64,000 nt of DNA from DATNPX01 sp036702975. Its GTDB lineage: Bacteria > Cyanobacteriota > Vampirovibrionia > Obscuribacterales > Obscuribacteraceae. Under the pieces are notes generated by a model, which was given only the letters and a program-made list of their open reading frames with translations, did not search any database and was not told where the DNA came from. Where the stretch lies: assembly GCA_036702975.1 (NCBI GenBank), contig DATNPX010000034.1:434001-498000 (forward strand), written 5' to 3'. Below are positions 26,976 through 36,495 of this stretch, one piece after another; position 1 is the first letter of the stretch; each line of letters opens with the position of its first letter. A program made the position numbers and the translations under genes.

Positions 26976-27374
26976 CTTCGTGACCAGTTCCTCGACTCTT
27001 CGAAAATCAAAAATTCCGCACCTCGGTCAAACCTAAGAGGTCAAACCTAGATCTGATAGTGGCAATAGGTTCCCTTCAAACTAAGCATGTTCTAATGCGC
27101 AACGCATTACCGGAGTCGAAAGACTGAAATTCGAGACTGTAAGGCACTCAATCATCCAAATTTCCAACTGGATTGTTTACCTTGTCTACTCGGAGTCAAC
27201 AAAAATCAGTTTTAAACAAATCTGCAAAGTCTGAGCTTGCGAGAGTTTCAGAAGATTTCCGCCAATGACGAGAATAAGTTTTCTTTTTATCATGGAACAT
27301 TTGCAAATGTACTTGGGTCATCCATTCTGCGCTGAGTTCAGACAGTAAGAACATACGGAGAGAGGAGACGGAGT

Positions 27375-27707
27375 ATGGCACAAGAACCAGGTACTACGGG
27401 ACCGACAGCAAGAGGCTTCGCTGCAATGGACCGTGACAAACAGCGATTAATCGCGAGCATGGGTGGAAAAGCAGCCCACGCTAAAGGAACAGCCCACGAG
27501 TTCACCAGCGCCGAGGCAGCTCTTGCCGGAAGCAAAGGTGGTAAAGCTGCTCATGAGAGGGGAACCGCGCATGAATTCAGCCGTGAAGAAGCTGCTGCAG
27601 CCGGCCGAAAGGGTGGTCAAGCTAGCGGAGCACGCAACAAAAATCGCGCATTGAAAGCACAAATGGATATGCAAAAAATGCCGGACATGCCATCAGGCAA
27701 TTGCTAG
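27375..27707 (+). CDS. KGG-repeat stress protein (GsiB/YciG-like)
   Basis: A 110-residue, glycine-, alanine- and lysine-rich hydrophilic protein with three KGG-type repeats: GFAAMDRDKQRLIASMGGKAAH, AALAGSKGGKAAH and AAAAGRKGGQAS, the last two separated by the copied GTAHEF-S/T-x-E unit. Such proteins are induced by general stress, desiccation or heat and are thought to act like disordered hydrophilins. GGAGAGAGGAGACGGAG just before the ATG is a very strong binding site, and a strong terminator follows, so high output as a single gene is likely. Confidence 0.85.
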   Translation: MAQEPGTTGPTARGFAAMDRDKQRLIASMGGKAAHAKGTAHEFTSAEAALAGSKGGKAAHERGTAHEFSREEAAAAGRKGGQASGARNKNRALKAQMDMQKMPDMPSGNC

Positions 27708-27726
27708 TTTATGCTTGCTAAAAGAT

Positions 27727-27762
27727 AGAACCGGGCTGATTTCTCAGCCCGGTTCTCTTTTC
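27727..27762 (+). terminator. Intrinsic terminator of the KGG-repeat gene
   Basis: A perfect 13-bp stem (AGAACCGGGCTGA / TCAGCCCGGTTCT) with a TTTC loop, followed by CTTTT. Confidence 0.92.
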
Positions 27763-27814
27763 CCGATTTTCAGCCACGTTTATTGGATCGGGTTCATAGC
27801 TAAATACTTCAAGG

Positions 27815-28828
27815 TCAAATTGACTTAAAGATTATCGAATTTGATTGCTTAGGTTGCACGCAATCCCCGGTTCCGCCGCGGATCTTGGCGACATGACGGT
27901 CCATTTGCTCGGCTTGCTCGAAACGATTTGTCTTGCGCAAAAGTAGTGCATATTGTTCTTCCAAATCAGCAACACGCAGGTGGTCGCGACCAAAAACTCG
28001 CTCGCGAATGCTGAGTGCCCGCTTAAACAGGGGCTCTGCGATTGCATAACGCTCCTGTGCAAGATATAACCGGGCAAGATTTTTCAACTCAGTCGATACA
28101 CTAATGTGATCGGAACCACAACAAGCTTCGCGAATACGAAGTGCTTCGATCAATATCGGCTCCATCTTCGAGTACATGCGCAGGCGGCAGTATAAATCAG
28201 CCAACTGTGTGAGCAAATCGGCGACCGATGGATGCTCGTGACCGACCATCTGCTTCAACAAGTCGAGTTCTACTTCGGTTTCACGGATGGTATCACGCAT
28301 CAAATTAGGACTGGTAATTTTTTGACGATTCTCTACCGTAGGAAGTGATGGTAGAGCGTCACTGGAACTAACGCCTGTGTATCCGGCAGGGCGCGGTCCT
28401 ACTGGTCTGTATGATGAAGAGGGAGAAGATGAAGACACTGCCGGTGGCTCCACACTCTTTTGACCGTTGTTCAAATCATTCTTGCTAGCATCAGCATCAC
28501 GCGGATCGCAGATCTTAGAGAATGAACTGAACGTATTTATAGAAGCAAAAGGATTAGTTGTAGACCGTCTCTGATATTCCTTCTCTTTAAGAACCTTAGC
28601 CAGACTCTCTTCTATCTGTCGCAGCTCGGTTCGATGGAATCCGTTCAGGTTTTGTCTGATCTGAAGTGCTCTTCTATAAAATTGCTCAGACGAATCGAAT
28701 TGTCCCGCCTGATAGTAAAGATCAGCCAGCTTTGATGCCGTCGTTGCCACTTCAGCTGAGTTGGGACCCATGGCTTGTTCTTGTATCTTAAGAAATCGTT
28801 CAAGGTCTGCAATCGTGTCACATTTCAT
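27815..28828 (-). CDS. Tetratricopeptide-repeat protein
   Basis: A 337-residue cytosolic protein without a signal peptide. Two blocks of kinesin-light-chain-like TPRs (ATTASKLADLYYQAGQFDSSEQFYRRALQIRQ near the N terminus; VADLLTQLADLYCRLRMYSKMEPILIEALRIRE and two more from ~205) flank a Ser/Pro-rich linker (~100-170). Such proteins act as binding scaffolds. No enzymatic part and no informative neighbour. Confidence 0.75.
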   Translation of the reverse strand: MKCDTIADLERFLKIQEQAMGPNSAEVATTASKLADLYYQAGQFDSSEQFYRRALQIRQNLNGFHRTELRQIEESLAKVLKEKEYQRRSTTNPFASINTFSSFSKICDPRDADASKNDLNNGQKSVEPPAVSSSSPSSSYRPVGPRPAGYTGVSSSDALPSLPTVENRQKITSPNLMRDTIRETEVELDLLKQMVGHEHPSVADLLTQLADLYCRLRMYSKMEPILIEALRIREACCGSDHISVSTELKNLARLYLAQERYAIAEPLFKRALSIRERVFGRDHLRVADLEEQYALLLRKTNRFEQAEQMDRHVAKIRGGTGDCVQPKQSNSIIFKSI

Positions 28829-29398
28829 AAATTACCGCCGATTCCGTTTTTTCTTTGCCTCATCTGCTGAGGCGCACGACTGAAAGCCGAATCCGAATCC
28901 TAACCTAATAATGCGGAGCGAAGAGCGAGATTTATAGTAAGGTCTTCGTCCCACAGCCCCCCGAAGGAACTGCTAAATATCATTCTGCATGCGGCCCATA
29001 AAATGCGGTATTGGTTTTTCGATATAACTTTGTACGGGAAACTAATATTCCGTTCTCGAAACCGCCCCCCAGTCAGGCATTCAGGGATCGCATTTTTGGG
29101 TCATAAGGCGTATTGGTATTGCAGAGAACATGAAACCGGAAACCTTGAGCCTGTGGACTATACACGCTTTCGTGTACATGGATTCCTAAATCGATATATA
29201 TACCAACCCATACCACATTAACTATCGCATCAGCTAGATTAGTTGTGGTTCGGTTCAGCATCTTTTATAGTTCTCGGCCCGCGACATTCGTCTAACAGAG
29301 CTCCCTCCCTCTGAAATGCGCATTGTGCCTGGCTGCAGTGTGATTCTCTCCCCGCCGAACGGACCGGTCGCTTCAACGCTAAACGATGGTTTTTTATC
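28829..29398. other. 570-bp region between divergent genes
   Basis: No convincing gene, repeat or RNA fold. A 72-codon frame at 29003-29221 has no binding site. It presumably holds the promoters of the divergent TPR and LRV genes. Confidence 0.55.
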
Positions 29399-31570
29399 AT
29401 GCTTGGAATTTTCAAATCGATCTTTGGCAAGAACTCAGAGGATGAAGCCGGGGAAGCAGCCGGCAAGAGCCGTCTGAAAAATATGCGTGGACGCAGGTCG
29501 CAACACGAAACAGGTAACCCGAGCGAAGCAGACGAAGCATCCGACTCACTTCGCAATCTGGTACAGGCACAAGTGCACGAGGGTCTATCACCCTTTACTG
29601 TCTGGACTGGAGTTGAAGGGAAAGCTCACAGCGTTGGCATATCGACTCGAGCGATGGTTACTCCATACAAAGGTGAATCGTTTGGATTCTCAGAGAATCC
29701 GCTGGACGATGATATCGACCAGATGAATATCGACAACTTCGCTGAGAGTGAATCAAAAAAAAAACATTTGGCTCACTCTCAGGGCGTCATCTCCTCGCTC
29801 ATAGACCGGCATCCGCAAATTGAGCAAATTGAGCACGTTGACATCCCGCCGACAGACACACAGTCCGGGGAATTCGACCGCGTCAGCGACACAAGATTTG
29901 CGAGCGATTGGAACGCAGGCGAATCGCTGTTTAGTGGCACAGGACTCTATTGTGATTACGAAGAAGGTCCGGCGACGTCACAGGACGACGCGGCAGAAAA
30001 GCCTAAGTGCTTCGGTCCTCCGATTGATCTAAACAAACTCGAGAAGCCACAGCCGAAACCGGTCTCAGCGACTCACGAGCAAGAGACGCTAGAGCATGAG
30101 ACTGTAGACGAGGACGAATATGATTTCGTCGACGAAGTTCTCTTCCATTACGAGAATTTGGAATCGCTCTTTGACGCACCGGGAGTCGATCCGTTCCAAA
30201 TCGAACAGCCACAGCCAGAAATGATGGCGCAACCAAAACCCGAACCCAAATCAAAACCACAAGCGCCACAGCAAACCGAAGCCCAGACACAAACTAAGCA
30301 ACAGACAAAAACCGAGCCGAAAGGGCAGACTAAGCCGGAACCAAAGGTCCAAGCGAAGCCGGAAGTGAAACCAGAAGTAAAGCCGGAAATAAAACAGGAA
30401 ATAAAACAGGAAATAAAACAGGACGTAAAACAAGAAGTAAAACAGGAAGTAAAAGCAGAAGCCCAAGCGAAGTCGCAGACCAAGACGTCCGAGGCTAAAG
30501 CTAAGCCTGAGCCCAAAGCACAGATCGAGAGCAAAACCCAGACAGAACCTAAAGCAGCAAAAACTACGCAATCGACTAAGGGGACGCAATCTGGCAGCAG
30601 CATTCCAGAACTGTCGACTCAGCAATCTTCAGCCAATCAATCATCAAGTAAACCGCCGGCAACCAAAGCGAGTCAGTCGGCTAATAGACTACAAGCCGCA
30701 CCTATGGCACGTATCGAAGAAAGTGCCACCACCGACGGTAAGAAGAATTTGCAACTTTCAGACCTCGTTGACTCGGTCGAGATCAAAACGTTCAGTCATC
30801 CATATGACAAGTTCTCGGAATCCTCGTTGAAGTTGATCGCTCAGAATCCTAAAACGCCGCCAGGCGCATTGGCATGGTTGGCGGCTCACAGAAATCCACA
30901 CATACGAGCGGCGGTGGCAAAAAATCCTGGCACTCCCATTGAAACATTCTGGGTGCTTGCAAGAGACCACGAATCCAGCATTCGTTATTCGATATCCGAG
31001 AATCCTAATATGAGTCCGGAGATTTTGCGCGAATTGAGTCGCGACCGAAATCCGCTCATTGCCACCACTGCGCAGGGAGTTCTGCATTCAATTCGTGAAA
31101 GCGTAATGAATGCGCTGCCGCCGAGCAGCCTCTACAGCAAGAAAGCCTCAGCATCTCAACAAAAGCTAGAAGCTATCAAGGTTTCCGAAAAGCCTGAACA
31201 GCAGGCGGAGCAAGAGTTGCACGGTGACGAAGAATTCCTGCTTATGATCGCAGGCAAACCCGCTACTCCTGGACGCCGTTTGAAAGAACTTTCGAATCAT
31301 GCAAACGGTAAGATTCGGGAAGCAGTGGCTGAGAATGGGAATACACCGGCCGAGGTTCTCTGGCTCCTGGCCAGGGATTCGGATCCGAACGTCAAAATAA
31401 AGTTGACACGGAATTGCAATCTGCCGGAAGAGATCTTGGACATTTTAAAGAACGACAAAGATTCTTATGTTGCCGATGCAGCGAAAAAAGTTCAGAGCAA
31501 ACTCGCCGGACTGCGCTTCGCAGCCGAGAAGGGCGGCAACGACGTCAGAATCGTACTGACCTGGCCATAA
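29399..31570 (+). CDS. Large LRV-repeat protein with Lys/Pro/Gln-rich repeat region
   Basis: A 723-residue protein with no signal peptide. Residues 1-~250 are acidic and not recognised. ~265-400 is a low-complexity Lys/Pro/Glu/Gln region with a 12-bp tandem repeat at the DNA level (about 30360-30470, EIKQ/EVKQ units). The C-terminal third has leucine-rich-repeat-variant units such as NPKTPPGALAWLAAHRNPHIRA, NPGTPIETFWVLARDHESSIRY and NPNMSPEILRELSRDRNPLIA, and again after a gap. LRV repeats form helical solenoids for protein binding. A second LRV protein lies at the right end of the window. The function of either is unknown. Confidence 0.75.
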   Translation: MLGIFKSIFGKNSEDEAGEAAGKSRLKNMRGRRSQHETGNPSEADEASDSLRNLVQAQVHEGLSPFTVWTGVEGKAHSVGISTRAMVTPYKGESFGFSENPLDDDIDQMNIDNFAESESKKKHLAHSQGVISSLIDRHPQIEQIEHVDIPPTDTQSGEFDRVSDTRFASDWNAGESLFSGTGLYCDYEEGPATSQDDAAEKPKCFGPPIDLNKLEKPQPKPVSATHEQETLEHETVDEDEYDFVDEVLFHYENLESLFDAPGVDPFQIEQPQPEMMAQPKPEPKSKPQAPQQTEAQTQTKQQTKTEPKGQTKPEPKVQAKPEVKPEVKPEIKQEIKQEIKQDVKQEVKQEVKAEAQAKSQTKTSEAKAKPEPKAQIESKTQTEPKAAKTTQSTKGTQSGSSIPELSTQQSSANQSSSKPPATKASQSANRLQAAPMARIEESATTDGKKNLQLSDLVDSVEIKTFSHPYDKFSESSLKLIAQNPKTPPGALAWLAAHRNPHIRAAVAKNPGTPIETFWVLARDHESSIRYSISENPNMSPEILRELSRDRNPLIATTAQGVLHSIRESVMNALPPSSLYSKKASASQQKLEAIKVSEKPEQQAEQELHGDEEFLLMIAGKPATPGRRLKELSNHANGKIREAVAENGNTPAEVLWLLARDSDPNVKIKLTRNCNLPEEILDILKNDKDSYVADAAKKVQSKLAGLRFAAEKGGNDVRIVLTWP
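30360..30470 (+). repeat. 12-bp coding minisatellite
   Basis: About nine imperfect copies of a 12-bp unit of the GAAATAAAACAG type encode EIKQ/EVKQ/DVKQ/EVKP steps within the LRV protein. Confidence 0.8.
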
Positions 31571-31590
31571 CTCTTTGCAAAATCAACTGC

Positions 31591-31640
31591 AGTCTTTAGC
31601 AGTCTTTAGCAGTCTTTAGAAGTCTTTGGAAATCTTTAGC
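31591..31640. repeat. Five 10-bp tandem repeats
   Basis: AGTCTTTAGC twice, then AGTCTTTAGA, AGTCTTTGGA and AATCTTTAGC, with no spacer, just after the LRV gene. Confidence 0.92.
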
Positions 31641-31667
31641 TGCTATCCGTTAGTGCTATCTCTCAGT

Positions 31668-32498
31668 CTAGTTATCACCGAGGAGCCACTCTAACTCCTC
31701 GTAAACTGCCGGTGTGCCCGCAATTACTTTGTTGCCCTTGAGCAGGGCATCGCCGGTTAGATAGTTATTGACTCGCCCACCCGCCGCCTCGATGATTGCA
31801 ATTGCTGCCAGGCAATCCCAGGAATGCATGTGCGGCTCAACGTGTCCGAGTAATCGACCGGCGGCAACATAGGCCAAAGATAAGGCACCAGATCCGTTTC
31901 TGAAGAACATGCCACCGCGATCAAGCAACTTCTCCATTGCGCTGAAGAGAAATTGGCGTGGTGAACGAGGCGAGAATCCGACGCTGACAAGCCCCGAAGA
32001 CAAAGTCGTTCCTTGGTGCGGCGTCAACGGACTGCCATTAACAGTAGCGGGAATTTCTTTGCCGCCGGCAAAGAGTTCGTTGGTGGGTGGGCTGAAAATG
32101 AGCCCAAACTGGAGAACACCGTTTACCACGCAAGCAATAGAGATGCACCAGTTAGGCAGGCCACTTAAAAAAGGTTGCGTGCCATCGATTGGATCCACGA
32201 CCCAAACTCCAATAGCACCGTCGAGTTCGGCTAAGCCAGACTCTTCACCAAAGAACGAATCCTGAGGGAAGGCATCGGCTAAACGCTGTTTGATAAATCG
32301 TTCAGTATTAATGTCGGCTTCACTGACGAGGTCGTGGCAGCCTTTCGAATGAACTGTCAAACTCGAGACTTGAGAGAAATAACCGTTAGCAATGGCGCCG
32401 GCCTCCAGAATGAGACTTTTGGCAAAGGTGTATCGCTTCTGGATTTCCGGATCGATGCTCCTCGTAGTCGGATCCGCTTGGTTTTGAACTGAGCTCAC
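31668..32498 (-). CDS. Inositol monophosphatase-family phosphatase
   Basis: A 276-residue metal-dependent phosphomonoesterase. The metal site residues appear as FFGEESG (Glu), VVDPIDGTQPFLSG (DPIDGT), and HSWDCLAAIAIIEAAGG (WDxxA). The family covers inositol-1-phosphatase, histidinol-phosphatase and fructose-1,6-bisphosphatase relatives, so the substrate is open. GTG at 32498 follows GAGGTGACC and is preferred. A start at 32552 would overlap metH by a few bases. It follows metH by 50 bp on the same strand and is probably in one transcript with it. Confidence 0.85.
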   Translation of the reverse strand: MSSVQNQADPTTRSIDPEIQKRYTFAKSLILEAGAIANGYFSQVSSLTVHSKGCHDLVSEADINTERFIKQRLADAFPQDSFFGEESGLAELDGAIGVWVVDPIDGTQPFLSGLPNWCISIACVVNGVLQFGLIFSPPTNELFAGGKEIPATVNGSPLTPHQGTTLSSGLVSVGFSPRSPRQFLFSAMEKLLDRGGMFFRNGSGALSLAYVAAGRLLGHVEPHMHSWDCLAAIAIIEAAGGRVNNYLTGDALLKGNKVIAGTPAVYEELEWLLGDN

Positions 32499-32548
32499 GG
32501 TCACCTCTATTTTTGGCTGCCTCACGAATAATACCAAACACCGAACAA

Positions 32549-35500
32549 TCAAGATGCAACAGGATCACTTGTATCAACACGCAAGCCTGGCTTGTTTACA
32601 TTAAAATACTTAGCTTCCGGATGAACTACGACTATCGCTGATGTACTTTGTTCCGGCACTAACTCTACCTCTTCTGTTAGTGACACCCCGATCCGCTCAG
32701 GATCGAGCATCGCGAACAGCAGCTTCTGGTCCTCCAAATTTGGACAAGCCGGATAGCCAAAACTGTATCTGGTACCACGATATCCTTGTTGGAATAGCTT
32801 GCGACGGTCGCCAGCATCATATTGCGAGAATCCTAGTTCAGCGCGAATCCGTTTGTGCATCACCTCTGCCAAACCTTCAGCACTTTCTACTGCTAGCCCA
32901 TGGAAATAGAGATACTCAGTGTACTTATCTGCAGCGAAAAGGCTTTGCGCATGGTCGGTAGCCTTCCCGCCCATGGTCACTATTTGTGCCGGCAATACAT
33001 CCATGCGCCCTTCGTCGACTGAAGCGAAGAAGTCGGAGATGCAGAGATGGCGTCCGTGAGTTTGACGCGGGAAATCGAAGTGCAGCCATTCGGTCTTCAT
33101 GTCTTCTCTATAGACGATGAGTCTGTTGCCGGATGATTGGCAGGGAAAATAACCGTAAACTACTCGCGGCGTGAGCAGCTTTTGCTCGATGCATTTTTGA
33201 TGCAGCTCTTCGAGAGCCGGGCGCACGTTAGTGTTTATCAATCTTGCATACTCGGCCTTGGACATGGAGCCCTGGCGAACACGCCACTGCCCGCGAATGA
33301 GAACTTCTTCGTTGACATATTGAAAAACTTCAGACAGAGGAACGTCTTCGACTACCTTGCTACCCCAAAACGGTGGCTCCGGGATTTCAACACCACGCGC
33401 AACATCTGACCGCTTCACAACCGCTGGAGCTTGAGGTGAAGAGGTGTTTTTATTGTCACCATTCTTGCTTATAGGCGCGCTGGTAGGCAGCAGTGTCGGA
33501 GTCAGCGACGAAGCGGGTGCGGATGACGTAGCGGGTGCGGATGACGTAGCGGGTGCGGACGACGTAGCAGGCGCGGGCAACGTAGCGGGCGCGGGCAACG
33601 TAGCGGGCGCGGGCAACATGATGGGTGCGGACGACGTGGTAGGTGCATTTGTGGATGTCGCTACCGATGCAGCTGCTGGTTCGGATGTGGTATCGGATTC
33701 GTCTATATCGTCATGCGAAAGACCGGAGTGGAGGAATGGTGTCAAATCGGAACCTTTGCCCAACGCCTCCATAATTTTCAAATCGTCGAAGGCATCTTGA
33801 GCGTAGAAGAGATTTCCTTTATAGATGCGGCGGCAATCTTCTTCAACATAACGACGCGTCAAGGCTGCACCACCAAGGATCACGGGCGTGCTAATTCCTC
33901 TTTGATTGAGGACGTCGAGATTCTCTTTCATAATCACAGTCGATTTGACCAGCAGACCGCTCATACCAATGCAATCGGCATTGTTCTCTTTGGCTGCACT
34001 AATGATATTTTCAATTGGCTGTTTGATACCAAGATTGCAAACCTTGTAACCATTATTCGTGAGAATAATGTCGACCAAATTCTTCCCTATGTCGTGTACA
34101 TCTCCTTTGACGGTAGCGAGGACCATAGTGCCCCGGCTGGCGCCATCGGTCTTTTCCATGAACGGCTCAAGGAAAGCCACAGCAGCCTTCATGGTCTCAG
34201 CTGATTGCAGCACAAACGGCAGCTGCATTTTGCCTGAGCCAAAGAGATCCCCTACAACTTTCATCCCGTCCAACAAAATATCGTTGATGATCATAAGGGG
34301 TGGAAAGGTTTCGAGAGCCTTGGTCAAATCCCTTTCTAAGTTGACGCGATTGCCGTCGATAATGCGCTGCTTCAGAACTTCTTGTATGTTCTTCGGCTTG
34401 CTCGATTCGAGCATGCCACCACTATTCGCACTTTTACTCTTATAGTAGTCGAGCAGAACAAACAACGGATCATAACTCTCACTTCGCTCATCGAAGATGA
34501 GTTTGCGGTGTAATTCTTGTTCTTCGTCGTCAATTTTATAAAGAGGAAGAATCTTCTGAGCGTTGACAATCGCCATATCCAGCCCACACTGAACGGCGTA
34601 GTGCAAGAAGACCGAATTGAGAATCTGCCGAATACCAGGATCAAAACCGAACGAAATATTACTGACACCAAGGATGGTTCGAACACCCGGAAGATGCTCT
34701 TTTATTAGTTTGATACCATTGAGGGTCTCGAGTCCAAGCTTTCTATCGTCATCATTTCCGGTAGAAAGCGTGAATGTTAAAGCATCAAAGATGAGGTCTT
34801 CGGGAGCCATACCGGCACCTGTCGCCAGATCATAGATACGCTTAGCGATTTCCAATTTATGGTCGGCCTTGCGGGCCATGCCACCTTCATCGATAGTCAA
34901 CGCAACAGTAGCAGCACCAAATCTGGTGATTAGATTTACTTTTTGCATCATCTTATCTTCGCCATCTTCCAAATTAATGGAATTGACGATCGGCTTCCCC
35001 GCCACCAACTGCAGTGATGACTCCAGCACATTCAACTCAGTTGTATCGAGCACAAGAGGCACCTGTAACTCAGTGTTGAGCCTCTTGACCAAAATATCCA
35101 TGTCGCGTACTTCATCGCGTCCGACATAGGCAGTACACAAGTCGAGAACATGCGCGCCTTCGCGTTCTTGATCTCGAGCCATGGCAACCATCGCATCCCA
35201 ATCTTCTTTCTGCAAAAGCTGTTTGAACTTTCGACTACCGTTCGTATTTGTGCGCTCCCCGACAATAAGCGGCGGCTGCTCGATCTTGGTCGGCACAGAT
35301 GTATAGATACTAGCGACGGACGGAGTCCATTCGATCTCTCTTCGTACAGGCTCGACTTCACCTACAACCTCAACCACGCGTTTGAGGTGCTCAGGGGTGG
35401 TTCCGCAACAGCCACCAATTATGTTGACTCCAAGATCGCGAGCAAAGTGATTGAGGGCATTGGCAAGATCATCAGGGGTCAACTTGTAGACAGTCTGGTC

Positions 35501-36277
35501 GTTGATATTCTCAGGCAGGCCGGCATTTGGTAAGACTGAAACCATCTTCGGACTGTTGCGACACAGATAAGCAACAGGGTCCAACATCTCCTGTGGACCG
35601 GTCGCGCAATTGATACCAACAACATCTAGAGGGAAAGAGTTGAGAGTCGTAAGAGCGGCTGTAATATCGGAACCGACAAGCATCGTCCCCAGGGGGGGGG
35701 CCTCAATCGTCACTTGCGCGATGATAGGAACCCGTCGTCCAATTTTTTTGCAATAGTCCAGAACAGCAATAATTGCCGCTTTGGCCTGCAAAAGATCCTG
35801 CCCAGTCTCAAACTGCAGCACGTCGACGCCACCATCGATCAAGCCAGCGACTTGCTGATAGTAGGCTCTGTTCATGTCCGCAAAGGATATGTGCCCTAAT
35901 GATGGCAGTTTGGTTGTCGGCCCGATAGAACCTGACACGTAGCGCCGTTGACCGTTTTGGGAATAGTCGGCGGCAACTTCTTTGGCCAATTTCGCTGCTT
36001 TTAGATTCAACTCGTAGGCACGATCGGCCAAATCGAATTCAGCGAGAACAACAGGAGAGCCACCAAATGTGTCAGTTTCGACGACATCGCAACCGGCCCT
36101 GAAAAAAGATTCGTGAATCTCTTGAATAATCTCTGGTTTGGTTTCCACCAATATTTCAGGACAATTCTCACGTCCTGCGAAATCGTCCAGAGTTAGACTG
36201 TAGGAGTGAATAGACGTGCCCATCGCCCCATCAAAGATGAGGACCTTCTTCTTCAGCGCGTCGAGAAAAGAAGTCAA
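32549..36277 (-). CDS. metH: Cobalamin-dependent methionine synthase
   Basis: A 1242-residue, four-module MetH. In order: homocysteine domain (VLIFDGAMGTSI, NIIGGCCGTTPEHL zinc ligands), methyl-THF/pterin domain (PLIVGERTNTNGSRKFK, ILGVSNISFG), B12 cap and Rossmann domain with the cobalt-binding DVHDIGKN motif, and the reactivation domain (WRVRQGSMSKAEYARLINTNV ... GYRGTRYSFGYPACP) that uses S-adenosylmethionine. It moves a methyl group from methyl-THF to homocysteine. Odd points: an Ala-Pro-Thr/Ser linker built of 18-bp repeats before the last domain, and a run of nine G on the plus strand (35692-35700). TTG at 36277 is chosen because TTAGGTG lies upstream; the frame stays open another 53 codons. 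Confidence 0.95.
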   Translation of the reverse strand: MTSFLDALKKKVLIFDGAMGTSIHSYSLTLDDFAGRENCPEILVETKPEIIQEIHESFFRAGCDVVETDTFGGSPVVLAEFDLADRAYELNLKAAKLAKEVAADYSQNGQRRYVSGSIGPTTKLPSLGHISFADMNRAYYQQVAGLIDGGVDVLQFETGQDLLQAKAAIIAVLDYCKKIGRRVPIIAQVTIEAPPLGTMLVGSDITAALTTLNSFPLDVVGINCATGPQEMLDPVAYLCRNSPKMVSVLPNAGLPENINDQTVYKLTPDDLANALNHFARDLGVNIIGGCCGTTPEHLKRVVEVVGEVEPVRREIEWTPSVASIYTSVPTKIEQPPLIVGERTNTNGSRKFKQLLQKEDWDAMVAMARDQEREGAHVLDLCTAYVGRDEVRDMDILVKRLNTELQVPLVLDTTELNVLESSLQLVAGKPIVNSINLEDGEDKMMQKVNLITRFGAATVALTIDEGGMARKADHKLEIAKRIYDLATGAGMAPEDLIFDALTFTLSTGNDDDRKLGLETLNGIKLIKEHLPGVRTILGVSNISFGFDPGIRQILNSVFLHYAVQCGLDMAIVNAQKILPLYKIDDEEQELHRKLIFDERSESYDPLFVLLDYYKSKSANSGGMLESSKPKNIQEVLKQRIIDGNRVNLERDLTKALETFPPLMIINDILLDGMKVVGDLFGSGKMQLPFVLQSAETMKAAVAFLEPFMEKTDGASRGTMVLATVKGDVHDIGKNLVDIILTNNGYKVCNLGIKQPIENIISAAKENNADCIGMSGLLVKSTVIMKENLDVLNQRGISTPVILGGAALTRRYVEEDCRRIYKGNLFYAQDAFDDLKIMEALGKGSDLTPFLHSGLSHDDIDESDTTSEPAAASVATSTNAPTTSSAPIMLPAPATLPAPATLPAPATSSAPATSSAPATSSAPASSLTPTLLPTSAPISKNGDNKNTSSPQAPAVVKRSDVARGVEIPEPPFWGSKVVEDVPLSEVFQYVNEEVLIRGQWRVRQGSMSKAEYARLINTNVRPALEELHQKCIEQKLLTPRVVYGYFPCQSSGNRLIVYREDMKTEWLHFDFPRQTHGRHLCISDFFASVDEGRMDVLPAQIVTMGGKATDHAQSLFAADKYTEYLYFHGLAVESAEGLAEVMHKRIRAELGFSQYDAGDRRKLFQQGYRGTRYSFGYPACPNLEDQKLLFAMLDPERIGVSLTEEVELVPEQSTSAIVVVHPEAKYFNVNKPGLRVDTSDPVAS
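33524..33650. repeat. 18-bp tandem repeats in the MetH linker
   Basis: Six or seven copies of an 18-bp unit of the GCGGATGACGTAGCGGGT type encode APATSS/APATLP steps between the B12 and activation domains of MetH. Confidence 0.85.
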
Positions 36278-36310
36278 CTTACACCTAACTTGTTGAAACG
36301 CCGTAGTGAT

Positions 36311-36344
36311 GCACACATCGGTTGTGTGCCGAAATATAGTATAT
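36311..36344 (-). promoter_or_regulatory. metH leader: -10-like box and 7-bp hairpin
   Basis: On the minus strand TATACT (36339-36344) is followed by the hairpin GCACACA-ACCGA-TGTGTGC (36311-36329) about 35 bases before the TTG start. The sequence GCATCACTAC occurs both after this hairpin and ~105 bp further upstream. It is not a match to the cobalamin, SAM or SAH riboswitches I know. Confidence 0.35.
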
Positions 36345-36495
36345 CCCTTCAGGATAAGCAGACAGCTCAAGCCCGCCTTGTAGGCAGGGTCCCAGCGACC
36401 GGCGCCCCCTCCTGACAACAGCTGGTAGTGATGCAACCGCTGGCGATTGTCGTAAAGTATTTACCTCTGGATTTCCCGTTGCGTTGCTTAACGAT

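Larger units (their letters stand above)
26526..27374. other. 849-bp intergenic region with three palindrome copies
   Basis: No convincing gene. Three copies of the interspersed palindrome are evenly spread (start to start 72 and 71 bp). The last ~350 bp hold only AT-rich leader sequence for the KGG-repeat gene. Confidence 0.7.

Noticed and set aside
29003..29221. 72-codon frame between the TPR and LRV genes
   Set aside because: No binding site and no similarity; probably chance.
30148..30603. Cys/Phe-rich minus-strand frames opposite the LRV protein
   Set aside because: They are mirror images of the Lys/Glu-rich repeat region.
36278..36436. metH extended to the ATG at 36436
   Set aside because: The 53 extra residues do not look like MetH, and TTAGGTG supports the TTG at 36277.
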